NCBI GenBank assembly: GCA_040220455.1
Contig: JAVJUS010000044.1
Coordinates: forward strand, 62,001 to 126,000
Origin: JAVJUS01 sp040220455
GTDB lineage: Bacteria > Pseudomonadota > Alphaproteobacteria > DSM-16000 > Inquilinaceae
DNA: 64,000 nt
Direction of reading: 5' to 3'
Shown: one piece after another, positions 60,082 through 64,000 of the stretch
How the letters are laid out: each line of letters opens with the position of its first letter
Position numbering within the stretch: position 1 is the first letter of the stretch
Notes under the pieces: model-generated
What the model was told of the DNA's origin: nothing
Databases searched by the model: none
The model's input: the letters and a program-made list of their open reading frames with translations, nothing else
Made by a program: the position numbers and the translations under genes

Positions 60082-61827
60082 TCAGATATCGGCGTAGCAG
60101 TGGGTCTCCGCCGCGCCGCCCGGATGGGTGACGGCACCCTTCTCCGCGTCGCCGACGGTCTGGGCGTATTTCCAGAGCGTGCCGGACTGGTAGTCGTGCT
60201 GGCGCGGCCGCCAGCGCTTGCGCCGCTCCTCGAGCTCCGTGGCCGAGAGCGAGACCTCGAGCACGCCGGCCTCGGCGTCGATGACGATCTCGTCGCCGTC
60301 CTCCAGCAGCCCGATCGGCCCGCCGACCGCGGCTTCCGGCCCGACATGGCCGATGCAGAAGCCGCGCGTGGCGCCGGAGAAGCGGCCGTCGGTGATCAGC
60401 GCCACCTTGTCGCCCATGCCCTGGCCGTAGATCGCCGCCGTCGTCGCCAGCATCTCGCGCATGCCGGGGCCGCCGCGCGGGCCCTCGTAGCGGATGACGA
60501 TGACGTCGCCCTCGGCGTAGCGGCGCTCCTGCACCGCGCGGAACGCCTCCTCCTCCGAATCGAAGCAGCGCGCCGTGCCGGTGAACTTGAGGGTCTTCAT
60601 CCCGGCGACCTTGACGATCCCGCCCTGTGGCGCGAGCGAGCCCTTGAGCCCGACCACGCCGCCCCAGGTCGACAGCGGGTCGGAGGTCGGCCGGATGATG
60701 TCCTGGTCGGTCGGGAACGTCACGTCGGCCAGGTTCTCCGCGATGGTCTTGCCGGTCACGGTCAGGCAGTCGCCATGCAGGAAGCCGCCGTCAAGCAGCG
60801 CCTTCATGAGCACCGGCACGCCGCCGATCTCGAACAGGTCCTTGGCGACGTATCGCCCGCCGGGCTTGAGGTCGGCGATATAGGGCGTCTTGCGGAAGAT
60901 GCGGGCGACCTCGTGAAGGTCGAAATCGATGCCGCATTCGTGCGCGATCGCCGGCAAGTGCAGCGCGCCGTTGGTCGACCCGCCCGAGGCCGCGATCACC
61001 GTCGCCGCGTTCTCCAGCGCCTTGCGGGTGACGATGTCACGCGGGCGGATATTGGCGGCGATCAGGTCCATCACCGCCCGGCCGCTGGCGTCGGCATACT
61101 GGTCCCGGCTCTCGTAGGGTGCGGGCGCGCCGGCAGAGCCCGGCAGCGCCAGGCCGATCGCCTCGGACACGCAGGCCATGGTGTTGGCGGTGAACTGGCC
61201 GCCGCAGGACCCGGCGCTCGGGCAGGCGACGCATTCCAGCTCGTGCAGGTCCTCGTCGGCGAGATTGCCGGCGGAATGCTGGCCGACCGCCTCGAAGACG
61301 TCCTGCACCGTCACGTCCCGGCCCTTGTAGCGGCCGGGCAGGATCGAGCCGCCATACATGAACACCGCCGGCACGTTGAGCCTGACCATCGCCATCATCA
61401 TGCCGGGCAGCGACTTGTCGCAGCCGGCGAGCCCGACGATGCCGTCATAGCAGTGGCCGCGCATGGTCAGCTCGACCGAATCGGCAATGACCTCGCGGCT
61501 CACCAGCGACGACTTCATGCCCTGGTGGCCCATGGCAATGCCGTCGGTCACCGTGATCGTGGTGAACTCCCGTGGCATGCCGCCGGTCTCGTTGACGCCG
61601 GTCTTGACCGATTTGGCCTGGCGGGAGAGGGAGATGTTGCAGGGGGCCGCCTCGTTCCAGCAGGTCGCCACGCCGACGAAGGGGCGCGAGATCTCCTCCT
61701 CCGTCAGGCCCATGGCGTAGTAGTAGGAGCGGTGAGGCGCCTTGTCGGGCCCGACGCTGACATGCCGGCTGGGCAGCTTCGACTTGTCGAAACGGCGCGG
61801 CTGGGTCTTGTCGTCGAGCGGCGGCAT
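60082..61827 (-). CDS. ilvD: Dihydroxy-acid dehydratase
   Basis: 581 residues from the ATG at 61827 (GGGAG upstream). Third common step of valine, isoleucine and leucine synthesis. Iron-sulfur and substrate motifs: GVATCWNEAAPCN, GIVGLAGCDKSLPGMM, ACPSAGSCGGQFTANTM, LTDGRFSGATRGFCIGHV-like segment. The length and the Cys pattern fit the IlvD/EDD family, though sugar-acid dehydratases (e.g. for arabonate or xylonate) share the same motifs; the branched-chain role is favoured but not proven by context. Confidence 0.85.
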   Translation of the reverse strand: MPPLDDKTQPRRFDKSKLPSRHVSVGPDKAPHRSYYYAMGLTEEEISRPFVGVATCWNEAAPCNISLSRQAKSVKTGVNETGGMPREFTTITVTDGIAMGHQGMKSSLVSREVIADSVELTMRGHCYDGIVGLAGCDKSLPGMMMAMVRLNVPAVFMYGGSILPGRYKGRDVTVQDVFEAVGQHSAGNLADEDLHELECVACPSAGSCGGQFTANTMACVSEAIGLALPGSAGAPAPYESRDQYADASGRAVMDLIAANIRPRDIVTRKALENAATVIAASGGSTNGALHLPAIAHECGIDFDLHEVARIFRKTPYIADLKPGGRYVAKDLFEIGGVPVLMKALLDGGFLHGDCLTVTGKTIAENLADVTFPTDQDIIRPTSDPLSTWGGVVGLKGSLAPQGGIVKVAGMKTLKFTGTARCFDSEEEAFRAVQERRYAEGDVIVIRYEGPRGGPGMREMLATTAAIYGQGMGDKVALITDGRFSGATRGFCIGHVGPEAAVGGPIGLLEDGDEIVIDAEAGVLEVSLSATELEERRKRWRPRQHDYQSGTLWKYAQTVGDAEKGAVTHPGGAAETHCYADI

Positions 61828-61970
61828 GGCGGTCTCCCGGTCGGTCCTCTGCCCGCGATCCGGCCCGGCGCGGGCGGTCGCGATTGTCGGACATTTGCAG
61901 ATATCGAGCCCGCACACTACGGCCCCCGCCCCCGCCCGCCAAGAGGGCGCGTGCGTGTCGGGCGCGGGGC

Positions 61971-62112
61971 GTAGGTCGGCCGAGCGAAGCGAGCCCGACA
62001 TCCCGGAGCGGGTCCCGCGGCCGGACCGTCGGGCTCGCCGGCGCTCGACCGACCTACGGGCGGGGTGCGTGGACGGGTCGTCGGTCGTGTGAGCGCAAGC
62101 GAACCCGACACC
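61971..62112. repeat. REP-like cluster (three units)
   Basis: Unit 1 (61971-62003) starts GTAGGTCGGCCGAGCG and ends CCCGACATCC; unit 2 (62028-62057) is its inverse (ends ACCGACCTAC); unit 3 (62079-62110) is a diverged forward copy with GAGCGCAAGCGAACC and CCCGACA. They form two nested hairpin pairs between ilvD and the ISP gene. Confidence 0.8.
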
Positions 62113-62154
62113 TCGGAGCGGGGGTGTGGAATCGTCGCTCCTACCCTACTGTCC

Positions 62155-62263
62155 TCGTCGTCCCCGCGAAAGCGGGGATCCAAGTTGTTTCGGCTTGCGT
62201 CATTTCACGCGACAGAGAGAAAGTCGGACGACGCATGGATCCCCGCTTTCGCGAGGATGACGA
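62155..62263. repeat. GGGGATCC-type inverted repeat pair
   Basis: A 28-base arm at 62155-62182 (core CCGCGAAAGCGGGGATCCA) is repeated inverted at 62236-62263 (core TGGATCCCCGCTTTCGCG), with two mismatches and 53 bases between. Each arm also contains its own CCCGC-GAAA-GCGGG hairpin. The core is the widespread dispersed repeat seen in many proteobacterial genomes. Confidence 0.8.
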
Positions 62264-62287
62264 AATCCTAGCAGTAGAGTGAATGCT

Positions 62288-62326
62288 CTTCGTGACGTCT
62301 TCGTGTCACCGTACCTTCGTGGTTCG
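62288..62326. repeat. CACGAAG repeat before the ISP gene
   Basis: On the minus strand, CACGAAG occurs three times within 39 bases (CCACGAAGG, ACACGAAGACG, TCACGAAG), ending 13 bases from the ISP stop codon. It is the same family as at 59155. Confidence 0.6.
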
Positions 62327-62339
62327 ACGACACGCCCAC

Positions 62340-64000
62340 CTACCCCGGCGGCCAGGGGTAGAGGTCGTCCAGGACGGCGCGGTAGTTGGCGTCGAGGGCC
62401 GGTTCCATCAGGCGCAGGAGCGCCAGCCGGCGGACGACATGGGTGACGTAGCGCGCCTCCTCCGTCGTCAGCGGCCGGCCGAGCAGGTCGTGCTCGCGGT
62501 AGCTCAGCCACTTCTTGAGCACCTGGTAGCCGCCGATGGTATAGCGCCAGACCCGCTCGGGCACGCAGGCCCAGAAGGTCGTCGGGTTCAGGTGGACGTC
62601 GACCGCCGTGCCGCCCAGCAGCGCGATCGCCTGCTCGCCGTCGAGGCCGAGATCCGCCGCGCCCGCCATGACGGCGGCGCGCTCCTCGGCCGTCCAGGCG
62701 CGCGGGCGGGCATCGCCCCGGCCCGGCATGGTGACGCCGTTCTGTCCGGCATGGCCCCAGCGCGCGTGGACGGCGAGGTCGGCGGCCTTCGCCCCCGCCG
62801 CCCGCGCGATCCGGCCGAGCCCCCGGACCGACGGGTGGGGCGCAGTCTCCACCCCGTCCGCCGGCGTCTCCGGATCGAGCAACGCCGCCACCCGCCGCCC
62901 CAGCGCCGCCGAGGCCGCCAGCCGCTCCGCCGAGGCGGGGAGCGGGATGCGGGGCCAGTCGAGGCGCAGGGCGTCGGCATTTTCCTCGGCGTAGGCTGTC
63001 GAATGCTGGATCGCGATCGCGTGCCAGAAAGGCGCCTCGGAGACCGGCAGCCCGATGTCGTCGAAATACGCGACCGCATTTTCAGACAGATTGTGCGATC
63101 GAAATCGGTCAATTCGCGTTCGCGAGCTATGGAGCGAGCTCCGGACATAGGCGCCGAACATGTTGGCGCCGCGTTCGATGACGTGGCGAGATACGGGTAT
63201 ATTCGAAATTAGTGGTGGATCGAAGTCTTTGCGTAGCCGATTTGCAGCACTGAAATAATACGATCCGGTAACTTCAATCTCCATGACGTAGTCGGCTCTC
63301 TTCTCGTCGAGAAGCTTGGTGTTCGGTTCCCAAATCAGCCAGCGACGATCAAGCGGCCGATAGCAAATTGCCTTGATGTTGTGATCGCCAAGATCGGTCT
63401 TTTTGAGAACCGATCGTGTCTTCCTAGCGTCGAAGCGAGCAGTCGACTGCATGACGACAGGGTAGCGAAGACCGATTTCATCATCGCTCACCTCAGGATC
63501 GAGATAATCCCCAAGGCGCGCTTGGACCGCATCGAAGTCGATATCGACCAGGAAGCTCTCCCGGCCCGGCTGGACGCCCGGGAACGAGACCGGGAAGAGG
63601 TCCACGATCATCGGCGCACGAAGGTATCCTTCCGCTGCCGCGCCCGGACGGAGAGTCAGGTGTGTGTTCTCGTGGGGCGCGCTGTGCGAGTAGGCGCCGT
63701 TCACGAGACCTTCATCTGCCCCCGCCGCCACCAACTGCCCCCGCTTGTCCGTCCCCCAGAAGTCCTGGTAGTGCACCTCCGCCGGCGCCCCGTTCGGCTT
63801 GGCCGCCCGGCGGGCGAGCAGGCTGATGGCGGTGCCGACCTGGATGCCCTCCCGGTTCTCCTCGGTCGAGAAGATCGAGGGGTCGGGCCGGCCGTCCGGG
63901 GTGGTCTTGCCGGTTCGGTACTTGTCGCCGTTCAGGCTGTCGATCCAGATGCGGTCGAAGACGTCGAGGTAGCGCTCGCGCATGCCAGTGTAGCTCAGCC
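62340..64000 (-). CDS. Type ISP restriction-modification enzyme, C-terminal part
   Basis: At least 553 codons on the minus strand, open to the window edge; the helicase and methylase modules are beyond it. The visible part holds the coupler and target-recognition region: RERYLDVFDRIWIDSLNGDKYRTGK, VFSTEENREGIQVGTAISLLARR-type text, HYQDFWGT, YRPLDRRW, and the ending VWRYTIGGYQVLKKWLSYRE, PLTTEEARYVTHVVRRLALL. These are hallmarks of single-chain type ISP enzymes (LlaBIII-like), which methylate and cut DNA using a Type III/SF2-like motor. Codons at about 63040-63500 are far less GC-rich (about 50 %) than on either side (about 70 %), suggesting recent exchange of the recognition module. Confidence 0.8.
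   Translation of the reverse strand, partial: LSYTGMRERYLDVFDRIWIDSLNGDKYRTGKTTPDGRPDPSIFSTEENREGIQVGTAISLLARRAAKPNGAPAEVHYQDFWGTDKRGQLVAAGADEGLVNGAYSHSAPHENTHLTLRPGAAAEGYLRAPMIVDLFPVSFPGVQPGRESFLVDIDFDAVQARLGDYLDPEVSDDEIGLRYPVVMQSTARFDARKTRSVLKKTDLGDHNIKAICYRPLDRRWLIWEPNTKLLDEKRADYVMEIEVTGSYYFSAANRLRKDFDPPLISNIPVSRHVIERGANMFGAYVRSSLHSSRTRIDRFRSHNLSENAVAYFDDIGLPVSEAPFWHAIAIQHSTAYAEENADALRLDWPRIPLPASAERLAASAALGRRVAALLDPETPADGVETAPHPSVRGLGRIARAAGAKAADLAVHARWGHAGQNGVTMPGRGDARPRAWTAEERAAVMAGAADLGLDGEQAIALLGGTAVDVHLNPTTFWACVPERVWRYTIGGYQVLKKWLSYREHDLLGRPLTTEEARYVTHVVRRLALLRLMEPALDANYRAVLDDLYPWPPG

Overview
The window is very GC-rich (about 70 % by eye) and reads as chromosomal DNA of an alphaproteobacterium, probably near the Rhodospirillales. 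The evidence is a long housekeeping block in the gene order typical of that class: erpA and dgt divergent, then SPOR protein, nagZ, scpA, scpB, tatA, tatB, tatC, surE, pcm, nlpD, a DUF815 ATPase, yajC, secD, secF, a Mth938 protein and an NDUFAF6-like protein. TrmFO, a HiPIP and smo-type polyol genes fit the same placement. Genus cannot be fixed from sequence alone.

Layout. Bases 1-384 hold the start of a GH13_18 sugar phosphorylase that runs off the left edge. Bases 682-1149 encode a small exported protein. Bases 1460-7364 are a tight five-gene operon: an NMT1/THI5-type ABC importer plus two metal-dependent amidohydrolases, most simply a pathway that imports and hydrolyses an unknown N-heterocycle or amide. 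A tRNA-Lys, an OafA-like acyltransferase, a phytanoyl-CoA dioxygenase-family oxygenase, a HiPIP and a c-type cytochrome follow. On the minus strand from 19850 to 12602 lies a polyol-type ABC operon with a SorC regulator, binding protein, two permeases, two short-chain dehydrogenases and an alpha/beta hydrolase; it has no ATPase gene. Then come coaD, gyrA, a VTT membrane protein, ssb, uvrA, a small HEPN-like protein, a DJ-1/MarR pair, a secreted seven-repeat cysteine-rich protein, trmFO with a methyltransferase, and a large MscS-family channel.

Bases 36176-55727 form the conserved alphaproteobacterial block. Two homologues of mitochondrial complex I assembly factors (NDUFAF6-like and Mth938/NDUFAF3-like) sit beside secDF, separated by an oppositely oriented sodB with its own terminator. 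The block departs from the usual order: argS and serS are not at their expected places, and an orphan FbpC-type ABC ATPase sits between scpB and tatA. Beyond it are two small membrane proteins, xthA, a radical SAM enzyme, a PEP-mutase-family lyase and ilvD. The right edge carries a type ISP restriction-modification gene, truncated by the window. Its specificity region has clearly lower GC than its flanks, and it is separated from ilvD by a 500-base pile-up of dispersed palindromic repeats.

Palindromic repeats of a REP-like family recur between genes at 12.5, 30.1, 42.8 and 62 kb, and a separate paired-hairpin element lies at 28.6 kb. No CRISPR array, prophage, transposase or rRNA was seen. 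The best candidates for undescribed biology are the ABC/double-amidohydrolase operon, the seven-repeat cysteine-rich exported protein, the mosaic ISP enzyme and the SecDF/complex I assembly neighbourhood.
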